Source: Verrucomicrobiota bacterium
GTDB lineage: Bacteria; Verrucomicrobiota; Verrucomicrobiia; Chthoniobacterales; UBA10450
Reading direction: 5' to 3'
Length of the DNA: 64,000 bases
NCBI GenBank assembly: GCA_003218375.1
Contig: QHNH01000012.1
Span: forward strand, 124,001 to 188,000
Shown here: positions 24,850 to 33,676 of the stretch, one piece after another
How positions within the stretch are numbered: position 1 is the first letter of the stretch
Layout of the letters: the number at the start of each line of letters is the position of its first letter
The notes under the pieces: generated by a model
Told to the model about the DNA's origin: nothing
What the model saw: the letters and a program-made list of their open reading frames with translations, nothing else
Databases searched by the model: none
Made by a program: the position numbers and the translations under genes

Positions 24850-25373
24850 GCGGCCTCGGCAAGCCCGATCTGGCGAAAAATCATTTCCTACCGATCACCG
24901 CGATCCAGCAAATGATAAACCGCTCCCGGGGAACTCGTCACCCGTTACATGTCACTCGTCACTGGCTTCGAAAATGTCGAGATTCACAGACTGAGCCCTT
25001 CTGCTGTCTTCATTCGACATTGGGCGTTCGACGTTGGGCGTTGGGCGTTTTCTTCTGCCCTCTCCTGTAGCCGCCTCGCTGCGTCGAGGCGTCGGCCTGC
25101 CGCGCTCATCCCATTGGAGCGCGCCGGTGCCGGCGCCGATCTGCCCACTCCGCCCACCTTGCCTGGGCCTGTGACTGCTGGCGGCTCCCGTGCAATCTTC
25201 CGGCACATAGCGGGTGCCGGTCACGTTGCTGACTCGCTTCGTAGTTATCCCGTGGCTGAAAGAGGCCTTGAGCGGGAAGCGTGGTTGACGAGGACAGCCG
25301 ATGGAGTGGGTGGACCTTTGGTTGCAACGCCTGGTTGATAAGAGCTTCGCACGGTCATGCGTTGGTTGCCTCA
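24850..25373. other. Intergenic region without a confident gene
   Basis: No frame here looks protein-like. It contains short tandem-like text near 25016-25052 (repeats of TTGGGCGTT/TTCGACG) and a half copy of the CTGTAGCCGC repeat family (25063-25091). The right part lies directly downstream of the orphan RHS fragment and could be a decayed variable RHS tail, but nothing supports a product. Confidence 0.5.
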
Positions 25374-26222
25374 TTAGTCGTAGTAGTGGTAGGCCAGCAG
25401 GCCAGTAGTAGAATTATAGCTCTGCACGATTTCATCCACTCGCGCGCCATTGATGTAGAACCGCGTCGGAGTCCACGGGCTGGTTCCTTCCTGCACCAGG
25501 TTCCAGCCGTCGTAATAAAAATAGGTCGCTGTCCCGCTGTCGGCGCTCGGACCGATCACGCGTTTTACGCACCGGCCCAAAGGATCGTACCCAAACCCCA
25601 TCCAGTTGCCCGTCACCCAGGTGGCAAAGCTCCCAATTGCCACCGGTTGATTTAAAGCGTTATAGCTGGCCACGATCCAACCATCCGCCATTGTCACTCC
25701 GTTGCCAGGGAAACTCGTGTGTGGCGCCCAAGGGCTGTTATCATCGTAAAAAATCCCCGAGCCCCAATGCCCGGGCGGATTGGGCTGATTGTTCTCCCAA
25801 CTACTGTATTGGTTGAGCCCGTTGTCGCGCCGCGCGAAATTCATCCAGCCGCGATTGGCCAGCCAGTCCCAACCGAACCGGTTCCCCAGGGCGTCATAGG
25901 AGAAGTGATCTTCCCGGACGTAACTGTGAGGGTTCATCGCCGGATCAATCGCTCCGTAGTCGGCGTCGGTCAATTGCCCTTCCGCGTCGTACCAATAATG
26001 ATCCCCCCGGCCGTCCTCCATCGGATTGGTGGGGTTGCCGCTCCCTTTCTGGAAGGAGGTGATCCGGTCGCGTTCATCGCGAGCGTAAGTGCGTAGCGCA
26101 TAACTCTCGAACAGCGTGGCTCGCTGATGATGCACCACCTGCGTCATCCCACGTGCATCGTGGGCGAACGCGGTCACCACTCCATTGCCATAGGTCTGAT
26201 GCTCCGCTTTCCCGTATTCCAT
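25374..26222 (-). pseudogene. Orphan RHS repeat fragment
   Basis: A 282-residue piece strongly similar to part of the intact RHS protein at 27019-31797: DERDRITSFQKGSGN, DGRGDHYWYDAEGQL, RFYINGARVDEI. Its last residues YHYYD sit exactly where the intact protein continues into ASGHC and its RHS-associated core, but here two stops follow. It therefore lacks the core and any toxin domain and has no signal peptide. It is probably a duplicated, truncated RHS block, as found next to RHS loci where tails are exchanged. The first residues after the ATG are poorly matched and the start is arbitrary. Upstream (about 26225-26255) is a short GGGGTCAGAGCTTACTATTG motif on the minus strand, like one often seen beside mobile-element scars. 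Confidence 0.75.
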
Positions 26223-26305
26223 TGTGTCAATAGTAAGCTCTGACCCCTGATAGATCCCTCTCAGCGCTCAGGCGTGATCGCCGACTTTGGCGATGACGCC
26301 GGCTG

Positions 26306-27010
26306 CTACTTCTTGCGTCCGCTAGTTGATGCAACTCGTGCGAGCAGGTTCGATGTGTTTTTCTTGATCTTACGCGTGAGTTCCGCACGTTTTGGAGCGG
26401 GTGCATCGCAGTAGTCCAGCAACGAAGCCGCGATGCTGATTAACGCCTTTGTGTTGTGTCTTCGAGATGTCGCGCTTTCGCCTTCCAAAACGATGCCGCT
26501 CGAGTTCGTAGCCGAAAAAATTTCACTACTGCTGTCCACGACGATTTCATTGGATTTCTGCTGCGGTCGCGACCGTGACAACATGGTCAGCCAGACCTTG
26601 TGCAGTGCGAGCGCGGTCGCCTCGGCTATGGGAGCATCACATCTTTCAACGCGTATGGTTTGCGGATCGACGCGATCTTCGGGGCCCGGTGCAACGCAGT
26701 TCCAAAGTCGCTCAGACGCTTGCGTCACCGTTACCCAATAATCACCGGGAAGAGAATTTTCTTTCCCGGGGGCTTTGTAAACCGATATTGCAGTTTCCAC
26801 ACCGACGGTCCCAGGTAAACTGACGAACCTTGCAGTTTCTCCAGGAGTAAGCAGCAGCTTCCGTTGCCAAAGTTCCTGATAAGCAGCACTTGAGCCGACC
26901 ACTTCCTCTACCGGGACCAAATGATCTTCATCTGGCCGAGATGCGCGGCATTCCAGTGATATAACCACACAGAGTGCGAGGACTATTTGCGTCACGAACG
27001 ATGGTGTCAT
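26306..27010 (-). CDS. Exported protein directly downstream of RHS, candidate immunity or partner protein
   Basis: A 234-residue protein of no recognised family. A signal peptide is likely (about 1-22, ALCVVISLECRA; the Cys could also be a lipoprotein Cys). The middle has SLPGTVGVETAISVYKAP and DYWVTVTQASERLWNC; the C-terminus is Lys/Arg-rich. It starts 8 bp after the RHS stop, the position where RHS-toxin immunity proteins are encoded. That role is inference; a periplasmic immunity protein would imply the RHS tail acts outside the cytoplasm. The codon pattern looks less GC-biased than the RHS gene, as tail-module genes often do. Confidence 0.65.
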   Translation of the reverse strand: MTPSFVTQIVLALCVVISLECRASRPDEDHLVPVEEVVGSSAAYQELWQRKLLLTPGETARFVSLPGTVGVETAISVYKAPGKENSLPGDYWVTVTQASERLWNCVAPGPEDRVDPQTIRVERCDAPIAEATALALHKVWLTMLSRSRPQQKSNEIVVDSSSEIFSATNSSGIVLEGESATSRRHNTKALISIAASLLDYCDAPAPKRAELTRKIKKNTSNLLARVASTSGRKK

Positions 27011-27018
27011 GATTGCGG

Positions 27019-30000
27019 TTACGGCGACACAGGCCTTATTGTGGGTTCATCTCGATAATCCACTTGTGGTGTCAGTCGCAATATCTGGCTTGGATTCGAT
27101 TCGTTCACTTTGTAGACCGGAATACCCGGTTCTGTCTTCGAACCTCTAGCTGAGCCGTAGTCGGCTCGGGTAAAGTTCGGATCTGCTTTGCCAGTCTTGT
27201 CCATGTGAGCGTGGCCGACTCCCACCGGTTTATGCCCCGGGTCGACAGGCGCTCTTTCTTCTTGCGTGGTAATAGTTTGGAGCCGTCCCCCTATCATTCT
27301 TTTTTCCGTCGTCGTGGAACCTTTGGCGATTTTACTACCTAGCGACCGTTTCCCATCTTTTTCTTGCACCGCTTGTGATCTGCCAGTGTGGTCGCCCGCG
27401 TCTTTAGCTGCCTTCAAGGAATTTTGGGACGCTTCAATGCCTTTCTTGTCCAGGTCTTTGTCGATGTCTCTATCGATCAGCCCGAAAGGGTCGCTTCGGT
27501 TAACCGGATCATTGTGGCAATAACGATACAGGTTGTAGTCTCCTGCTCCAAACTCTTTCGGGTCGGGCTGGAGGAAGCGGCCTAGCTCGGGCTGATACAT
27601 CCGGTTCCGGTAGTCGTAGAGGCGCAGCTCGCTCAGCCACTCTCTTCCGGTAAACAGAAAGCGATTTCCGTGTGGCGAATAACCCAGCCAGTTGCCCGAC
27701 CCATTGTAGAAATACGGGTAGCCAAAGGCGTCATAGTAGTATTGCTCCATGATGTTGCCATTCAAATCGGTCAAAAGCGTGCAATGCCCCGACGCGTCGT
27801 AGTAATGGTAGGCCAGCACGCCTGTGGCAGAATTATAGCTCTGCGCGATTTCATCCACTCGCGCGCCATTGATGTAGAACCGCGTCGGACTCCACGGGCT
27901 GTAGCCTTCCTGGACCAGGTTCCATCCGTCATAGACGAAGTACATCGGCGCGCTCGGCGCTGAGCCGTCCCCCTGCGCATACCAGCGTTTCACGCATCGT
28001 CCCAGCGGATCGTAGCCCAACCACAGGAAAGCGCCACCTGAGTTGCTCGCGCTCCAGATCAATTTCGGCTGGTTCAGCGCGTTGTATCCCGCCGTGATCC
28101 AGCCGTCCTGCATGAGCACCCCATTGGCCGCGCCTGGCGTCCCCCACGGCAGCCCGAGATCGTCATCGTGATTGATGATCGAATAGTTCCACCACGCCCG
28201 ATACTGGTTTAGGCCATTGTCCTTCCGGGCAAAGTTCAACCAGCCCTTGCTTGTCACCAGGTTCCACCCAAGCCGGTTCCCCAGCTCGTCGTAGGGGAAA
28301 TAATCGACCCGCACCGGATTATTGGGATTGTTCACCGGGTCGATGGCGCCGTAGTAGGCGTCGGTCAATTGGCCTTCGGCATCGTACCAATAATGGTCGC
28401 CGCGCCCATCCTCCATCGGATTGACGGGGTTTCCGCTCCCTTTCTGGAAGGAGGTGATCCGGTCGCGTTCATCGCGGTAATAGTTGCGGCGGGTGAACTC
28501 TTGCCCGGACGACGGACTAAAATTGTGCACCTGACTGGTGAAACCGCGTCCATCGTAACCAAACAGGGTTTGGATGCCAGACCCGTGGTTTTTGTAATTT
28601 AGTTTGCCATCCGCCAGATAATGGTACTCGACGGGCACGTTCCAACTGTTGCCCCAGTTCTGGTAGATCCGCTCGAGCTGCCCTCTGGCGTTGTAATCGT
28701 GGCGGACCCAGATGCCATTCGGATATTGCATGTGAGAGACGTTGCCGTCGGGATAACGCAGGTAATTGACGTGAGTGTAGTTCCCGGAGCCGACGATCGT
28801 GGTCCCTTCGTACTTTGGCTGTCCCGCATCATCGTACTGGTAATCGAGGCTAGCGACGGAGTTGGAGATCGCACTGAGGCGGTTGGCATTGTCCCAGGTG
28901 CGGCTGATCCCCGGCGTATCGTCACTCCAGGTATGGCTTACCTCGCGGCCGCGCGGATCGTAAGTAATGGTCTTGACCTGGCCCTTGCGCGTCTTCCAGG
29001 TCTTGAGCTGGCCAAATTCATAACTGCTCGCTTCGTCACTCCCATCGGGGAAAATTACTCGCGTCGGCCGCCCCATGGGGTCGGACCAAAACACGGTGGG
29101 CTGATCTTCAATCCCACCCGCATCCTTGCTGCGGTGGGTCGTCACCGTGCAAAGCTTCTTCATCGGGCCCCAGCAATAACCTAGGTTCGTGGTGTTGCCG
29201 CGCTCATCGATGAAGCGGCCGGGTTGGCCGAAGGCATCGTAGTCCAGCCATTGCTGGCTGCGTTGGCCAGCGGCTTCTACCGGGAAGTTCATCCGGGTCT
29301 TGTTGCCGACATAGTCGTAAAGCGTTTCGGTCGTCCGGGGCACGGTGTTAACCGTTTCGTTCGTCTTCCAAGGGCGGTTGCGCAGGTCGTAATCGTAAGT
29401 GGTGATGCGGTTCAGCGGGTCGGTGTAACTGCTTTTCTGTCCGTTCTGGTCGTAAGTGAAGTAGTGGGTTTCGATATCCGGTCCGGCAAACCAGTAACCG
29501 GTCGGCGCGTTGCAGGGTTGGACCCAACCGGCCTGTTCGAGCACAACCCTGTTTTGCAGGTCGTGCCAGCGCGCCGTCACTCGCCGCTCGCAGGCTCCAT
29601 TGTATATCGGCTCAATCTGCACCCGCCATTCATTCTTGGTGTGGCTCGAAGCGTCGCGCAAGCCGATCCCATCGATGTAACGATCGTAGATCCAATCCCA
29701 GCGGCGCGAAGGAACGTTCGCCCCGCCGTTCCAATCCGGAGCATTCAGCGGTTCCGTATAAGAGAGGCAGCGACGGTAGTCGTCATACTCGTACGAGCTG
29801 GGATGACCAAGTTCATCTGTGATCGACGTGCAGTTCCCGTTACCATCGTAGCCATAGCGCACAATCGGGTTATCCGGCGCGTTATTCATCCCCGCATATT
29901 CCACCGTAAGAATCTGATGACGCCCGTTGTAGGTCATTCGCGTGCTAAAATCCTTCCACGCGCTCCGGGACCGCCCGTCCGAGACTCTCCAGACGCGATC

Positions 30001-31797
30001 GAGACTGTCGTAGGTGTATTCCTTCCGGGCGTCCCAGCCATCGATCGAATTGGACTCGCGCTGGAGAAGGCCACGGGCATCGTAAAAGTAAGTGACAACC
30101 GCGCCGCTGGGCAGAGTGTGGCTGGTGACCTGGTTAAAGTTATTGTAGGCGAAAATTTCCGCGCTCCCATCCGGGTAATCGATTCGCGCGACGCGCCGCC
30201 GAGAATCCCGTGTGTAAATCGTAGTCTGATTCCGTTCGTCCGTGTGACTAAAGAGCCAATGATTGAAAGGATTGTGGATCAGGAGTGGGTCTCGTGCCTC
30301 CGAGTTGCCGGCGTTAGTGCGGTCATAATAGCTGGCGCTGCCATCTGCTCCGGTGTGGTGGATTTCAGTCGGCTGCCCGCTCCCATCCGCATAAACAAAC
30401 CGGCTGTGAATATTGCGCCCATCCCACACATCGCTGGGCTCGTTGCCGCCCCGTTGGCGCTCAAAAGGAGGGTTCGGAGAGTTGGTAAAATCGGTCAGCC
30501 TGACTAACTGATAGCCCGCGCTGTTTACCTCCGTTGACTGGGTGGAGCGGCCAAAGTTAAAAAAGCGCCAGGCGCCGAATCCGCTGGTTTCCGAGCGCGT
30601 CCCGGTAAAACAACCGATGACGAAACTGGAGACAGTGATTCCAGTGTCGCCGCTTTTTTCCGCACTAATCGCGCTCTCCGGGGCGAGATAATAATCGAAT
30701 TTAGCACCTTCGTAGGCCTCCGGCGGGTGGTCCTGGATTTGGCAGGCGCTTCCGCGGTAGGTATAGCGGATCTTCGTCATGGCTCCGGCATAGTGTGGGT
30801 CTTGAGCGACCTTGAGCAAGGGAACGGCTGAATCGTTCGTGCTACAGGGGTAGTCTCCGTAACAATTGGCATAGGTATAAACCGCCTGCGCGCCTTCCGG
30901 GTAATCCACGGTGCTCAGCGTCAACCAAACCGCGCCCGGAATATCGGGGTATTGATAGATAACCGTTTGTGAGCCACCAGACCCACCGTTGCTCACGCTG
31001 TGGATGGCCCACCCGAGGTTCCCGTAGCTGCTCCACTCAATGTTCAGAGACCGGCCGCCGTCCTGTGTCACCGTCCTGAGGTGACCGTTGCCATCGTAAT
31101 CAAGTTGCGTGCGCAGGCCGTGGGGGTCAAAGACCTCAGTGGCATAATAAACCGATGGGCCATTGATGAAATGGACCGCGCCGCCATCGGCCAGATCGAG
31201 CCAGAACTGCGAGCCATCCGGCGCCATGTCTCTTAGTAAATCGTGCACCGACCCGCCAATGAGAAATCCGTTTTGCTCCGCGGCTGTGTAGGGCGGGCCG
31301 TATTGCCAGGGGGTGAACTGTCCTACGTGTCCTTGGTTGGAACGGGTGATTTTATATCTGTTGGCGTGACCGTCTGGAAAAGTGATCGTTATTGCAGTAG
31401 TGAAGATTTCTTCACTGTTGTCGTCCATCGGGTCTATCTTTTCGCTTGTATCCTCTTCGTAGGCATACCAACCCCAGGAATGGGACCAGCCGGAGAAGCC
31501 AAAGTCGGTCGGTAGCTGCGCGTAGGGATTGTCATGGTCGTTGGGAATTGAGTTCCAGTAGCGGGTAAAATCCAGACCGTAGACCCCCAGCGCCCCCGGA
31601 ACATGGAGATCGTTGACGATGCGAGTGGCATTGCCACTGTGAGCATCGTACGAAGCGCCAGTAGTAACCTGCGCTTTGAGCGCTCCAGTATTTCCCTCAG
31701 GATTCTCATCCGGTGTGGCGGCGGGTGTCTGCGCTACGACCGAACCGGCGCCGAGACCAACGAGACAAATACCAGCAAGAAAAAGCAGCTTCTTCAT
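27019..31797 (-). CDS. Secreted RHS repeat protein with RHS-associated core and variable C-terminal domain
   Basis: A 1592-residue protein. A signal peptide (about 1-22) precedes a DUF6531-like start (YDAHSGNATRIVNDLHVPGA), then dozens of YD/RHS repeats (for example YDSLDRVWRVSD and YDPRGREVSHTW). The RHS-associated core ends in LGRFLQPDPKEFGAGDYNLY and DPFGL (about 1425-1455). The last roughly 135 residues are the variable tail, with GVGHAHMDKTG and TRADYGSA: an HxH followed by T-x-x-D resembles a JAB/MPN metal-binding motif or the DUF4329 tail. Repeats form a shell that encloses the released tail. The ATG overlaps the upstream Pro-rich gene's stop (ATGA), so translation is coupled. The tail's activity is a guess. 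Confidence 0.9.
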   Translation of the reverse strand: MKKLLFLAGICLVGLGAGSVVAQTPAATPDENPEGNTGALKAQVTTGASYDAHSGNATRIVNDLHVPGALGVYGLDFTRYWNSIPNDHDNPYAQLPTDFGFSGWSHSWGWYAYEEDTSEKIDPMDDNSEEIFTTAITITFPDGHANRYKITRSNQGHVGQFTPWQYGPPYTAAEQNGFLIGGSVHDLLRDMAPDGSQFWLDLADGGAVHFINGPSVYYATEVFDPHGLRTQLDYDGNGHLRTVTQDGGRSLNIEWSSYGNLGWAIHSVSNGGSGGSQTVIYQYPDIPGAVWLTLSTVDYPEGAQAVYTYANCYGDYPCSTNDSAVPLLKVAQDPHYAGAMTKIRYTYRGSACQIQDHPPEAYEGAKFDYYLAPESAISAEKSGDTGITVSSFVIGCFTGTRSETSGFGAWRFFNFGRSTQSTEVNSAGYQLVRLTDFTNSPNPPFERQRGGNEPSDVWDGRNIHSRFVYADGSGQPTEIHHTGADGSASYYDRTNAGNSEARDPLLIHNPFNHWLFSHTDERNQTTIYTRDSRRRVARIDYPDGSAEIFAYNNFNQVTSHTLPSGAVVTYFYDARGLLQRESNSIDGWDARKEYTYDSLDRVWRVSDGRSRSAWKDFSTRMTYNGRHQILTVEYAGMNNAPDNPIVRYGYDGNGNCTSITDELGHPSSYEYDDYRRCLSYTEPLNAPDWNGGANVPSRRWDWIYDRYIDGIGLRDASSHTKNEWRVQIEPIYNGACERRVTARWHDLQNRVVLEQAGWVQPCNAPTGYWFAGPDIETHYFTYDQNGQKSSYTDPLNRITTYDYDLRNRPWKTNETVNTVPRTTETLYDYVGNKTRMNFPVEAAGQRSQQWLDYDAFGQPGRFIDERGNTTNLGYCWGPMKKLCTVTTHRSKDAGGIEDQPTVFWSDPMGRPTRVIFPDGSDEASSYEFGQLKTWKTRKGQVKTITYDPRGREVSHTWSDDTPGISRTWDNANRLSAISNSVASLDYQYDDAGQPKYEGTTIVGSGNYTHVNYLRYPDGNVSHMQYPNGIWVRHDYNARGQLERIYQNWGNSWNVPVEYHYLADGKLNYKNHGSGIQTLFGYDGRGFTSQVHNFSPSSGQEFTRRNYYRDERDRITSFQKGSGNPVNPMEDGRGDHYWYDAEGQLTDAYYGAIDPVNNPNNPVRVDYFPYDELGNRLGWNLVTSKGWLNFARKDNGLNQYRAWWNYSIINHDDDLGLPWGTPGAANGVLMQDGWITAGYNALNQPKLIWSASNSGGAFLWLGYDPLGRCVKRWYAQGDGSAPSAPMYFVYDGWNLVQEGYSPWSPTRFYINGARVDEIAQSYNSATGVLAYHYYDASGHCTLLTDLNGNIMEQYYYDAFGYPYFYNGSGNWLGYSPHGNRFLFTGREWLSELRLYDYRNRMYQPELGRFLQPDPKEFGAGDYNLYRYCHNDPVNRSDPFGLIDRDIDKDLDKKGIEASQNSLKAAKDAGDHTGRSQAVQEKDGKRSLGSKIAKGSTTTEKRMIGGRLQTITTQEERAPVDPGHKPVGVGHAHMDKTGKADPNFTRADYGSARGSKTEPGIPVYKVNESNPSQILRLTPQVDYRDEPTIRPVSP

Positions 31798-32486
31798 CGC
31801 GCGCCCGCCGCGGTTGCGTTTTCGTTCGCCTGCACCTTTGCCAGAGAATTACGCGACAAGGGCAGCGTCGTCATCAGCCCGCCACAGTGGAAGGTTAGAT
31901 GAGCCCGCGGCGCATTCTCCAGCAGGCGCACCGTCACCACGCATTCTCCGGTCGGCCGGACCTGCAAAACTTCCGTAGGTGGATCGAGAATGGCGCCTTT
32001 ACCCGGTCTCACGACAACCGTTTTGCCCCGAGCCAGCGGATCGAATTGCAGCCGCACCATGACCGGCTGGTTATCGGCGATAAAGGCAGGCGCGACATAT
32101 CTGCCATGGCGCAATGGCACCTGAGGCGATAGCGCGCCCGCGCGCCAGACTTCCACGATAGGAGTCAAGCGCTGGATTTCGGCGGCGGAGGGTGCTGAAG
32201 AAGGTTGCGCCAGAAGCGGAAGCGGCGGCGGCGGCAAGATCAGCGCAGGGTTAGGCGCCGGGGGCACCGGCGGCGGCGACACTGCCGGCGGGGCGCTCCC
32301 GGTCGGTTGAACTGCCGGAACCGGCGGCACCGATGGGGGCGGTAACGGTGGCGGAGTACTATTCGAAACGGGGGGAAGGGTTGGGTTGGGATTCGGAAGC
32401 GGCGGCGCCTGCCCTTGCAATGAATCGTTCGATGCCGTCAAAACGCTGACGCACCATACCAGGCAGAGGAACCTGCGAGGGGACAT
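31794..32486 (-). CDS. Secreted Pro-rich protein translationally coupled to RHS
   Basis: A 230-residue exported protein: signal peptide (about 1-25), about 85 residues of Pro-rich low-complexity linker, and a C-terminal domain (about 105-230) with RHGRYVAPAFIADNQPVMVR, LDPPTEVLQVRPTGE and HCGGLMTTLPLSRNS. No known family is recognised. Its stop overlaps the RHS start by four bases (ATGA). A long Pro linker followed by a beta-rich domain suits a cell-envelope protein that presents or anchors the RHS polypeptide; this is inference. The 21-bp repeat array begins about 50 bp upstream. Confidence 0.78.
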   Translation of the reverse strand: MSPRRFLCLVWCVSVLTASNDSLQGQAPPLPNPNPTLPPVSNSTPPPLPPPSVPPVPAVQPTGSAPPAVSPPPVPPAPNPALILPPPPLPLLAQPSSAPSAAEIQRLTPIVEVWRAGALSPQVPLRHGRYVAPAFIADNQPVMVRLQFDPLARGKTVVVRPGKGAILDPPTEVLQVRPTGECVVTVRLLENAPRAHLTFHCGGLMTTLPLSRNSLAKVQANENATAAGAR

Positions 32487-32538
32487 GAACCCGAATTAAA
32501 GCCAAAGAGAGATATCGCAGGCAAGAACTTTTTGTTCC

Positions 32539-32832
32539 GAGCGCTGCTTCGCGACCGTTAAAGCGTCTCGGTTTGGCTGCAAACAGAGTCGCTTTTTCCT
32601 AAGAGCGATTTGCTTCGATCTCGAACGGACTTGCTTTGACGCAAAAGCGGCTCGCTTTGACCACAAACAGACTTGCTTTGCCTGCAAGCAGAGTCGGTTT
32701 TTTCTAAAACCGAGTTGCTTTGACCTCGACACGACTTGCTTTGACGACAAACAGAGTCGTCTTACCTCCAAAGCGAGCTGCTATCCGAGTAAAGCGTCCT
32801 GCTTTTAGGGAAAACAGAGTTGCTGGCACGGA
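32539..32832. repeat. Array of about fourteen degenerate 21-bp direct repeats
   Basis: Units of exactly 21 bp follow each other without spacers. Clear units start at 32560, 32581, 32602, 32623, 32644, 32665, 32686, 32707, 32728, 32749, 32770, 32791 and 32812, with a weaker one at 32539. Approximate consensus: AAACAGAGTTGCTTTGACCTC, the most constant part being GCTTTGAC. Similarity decays toward both ends. It lies upstream of the Pro-rich/RHS operon (start 32486). The spacing is two helical turns, so each core falls on the same DNA face. On the minus strand it reads as a heptapeptide repeat with SKQ, which is a by-product. Confidence 0.9.
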
Positions 32833-33136
32833 AAGGAGACCCGATTTTTTGCTTTGACGGATGGCTCCGTTTGTCCAGCATATCTCTCGGGAGACGGCAA
32901 AACCTATTCGCCAGCGGCTGGCGGCTATTCTTTCGAAGCCGTGCGCTCGTGAGAGGGCCCTCGTTCGGCCAATGCCAGCTTGACGCGTGAGCGTTCGGGG
33001 AGGATCGGCTCGCAGCCAGCCTTGAGACGTTCTGGTCGTCGCGCCAAGCCGCGTAATCTCCGGCCGTGATGGAATGCCGGCTGCTTAATAACGCAGATTG
33101 TGTGGGATCGCTTCACGCCCACCTCTATCCCAATCC
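32833..33136. other. Intergenic region between repeat array and REC gene
   Basis: No protein-like frame. It contains a hairpin (CGCCAGCGGCTGGCGGCT near 32911-32928) and moderate GC. The promoter of the REC gene should lie here, but no strong -35/-10 pair was evident. Confidence 0.5.
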
Positions 33137-33676
33137 ATGAATTCCGAACCTGAACAGATCGATCAACGGTGGCTGCCGAACGCGGCGCTCTTTGCGAAAA
33201 TGAGAATTGTCGTGATCGATGACGAGCCGGCGAATGTCGCTCTGCTGGAGGCGATGCTCGCCGAAGGCGGTTACACCCGCGTCAAAGCGGTGACCGATTC
33301 TCGCCTGGCCATGGAGACCTGCGTCAGCTTCGAGCCCGACCTTGTCCTGCTCGACCTGATGATGCCGCATGTGGACGGCTTTACGGTTCTCGAATCGCTT
33401 CGGGCTGCCGCTGGCGAAAGCTTCCTGCCCATCATCGTCCTCACGGCCGATGCAAACGAAACGACCAAGCTCCGAGCCCTGCGCGCCGGCGCGACCGATT
33501 TCCTTCTCAAGCCTTTCGACCAACTCGAAGTGCTCCTTCGCATGAGTAACCTGCTCGAGACGCGACGGCTCCACTTGCAGCTCGACATGCAGCTTGCCGC
33601 CTACGCCGACGCCGTCCGCGAAAGGACGTCCGAGCTTCGCGAAGCTCAACTGCAGTTACAGAAGACCGAATGCTAG
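33137..33676 (+). CDS. Response regulator receiver (REC) protein, possibly truncated
   Basis: A 179-residue protein. Residues 20-145 form a REC domain: IVVIDDEPANVALLEAML with the acidic pair, the phospho-acceptor Asp in LVLLDLMMPHVDG, the Thr in IIVLTADAN and the Lys in DFLLKPFD. After it comes the start of a coiled coil (ERTSELREAQLQLQK) and then a stop. In most proteins of this layout the coiled coil leads into an HD-GYP, GGDEF or kinase output domain, so the output may have been lost. The stop overlaps the convergent TonB gene by four bases. The ATG at 33137 avoids a poor upstream extension from 33098. Confidence 0.85.
   Translation: MNSEPEQIDQRWLPNAALFAKMRIVVIDDEPANVALLEAMLAEGGYTRVKAVTDSRLAMETCVSFEPDLVLLDLMMPHVDGFTVLESLRAAAGESFLPIIVLTADANETTKLRALRAGATDFLLKPFDQLEVLLRMSNLLETRRLHLQLDMQLAAYADAVRERTSELREAQLQLQKTEC

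Noticed and set aside
24952-25374. A 140-codon frame next to the orphan RHS block
   Set aside because: Low-complexity, Arg/Pro-rich reading of repeat-like DNA with no start signal.
29224-30507. A 427-codon plus-strand frame within the RHS gene
   Set aside because: It is the antisense reading of YD repeats; Val/Ile-rich with no domain.
32496-32771. Minus-strand 91-residue frame with SKQ heptad repeats
   Set aside because: A by-product of the 21-bp DNA repeat; no Shine-Dalgarno and the units drift at the protein level.
32539-32832. CRISPR array
   Set aside because: Units are contiguous with no unique spacers and no cas genes are present.
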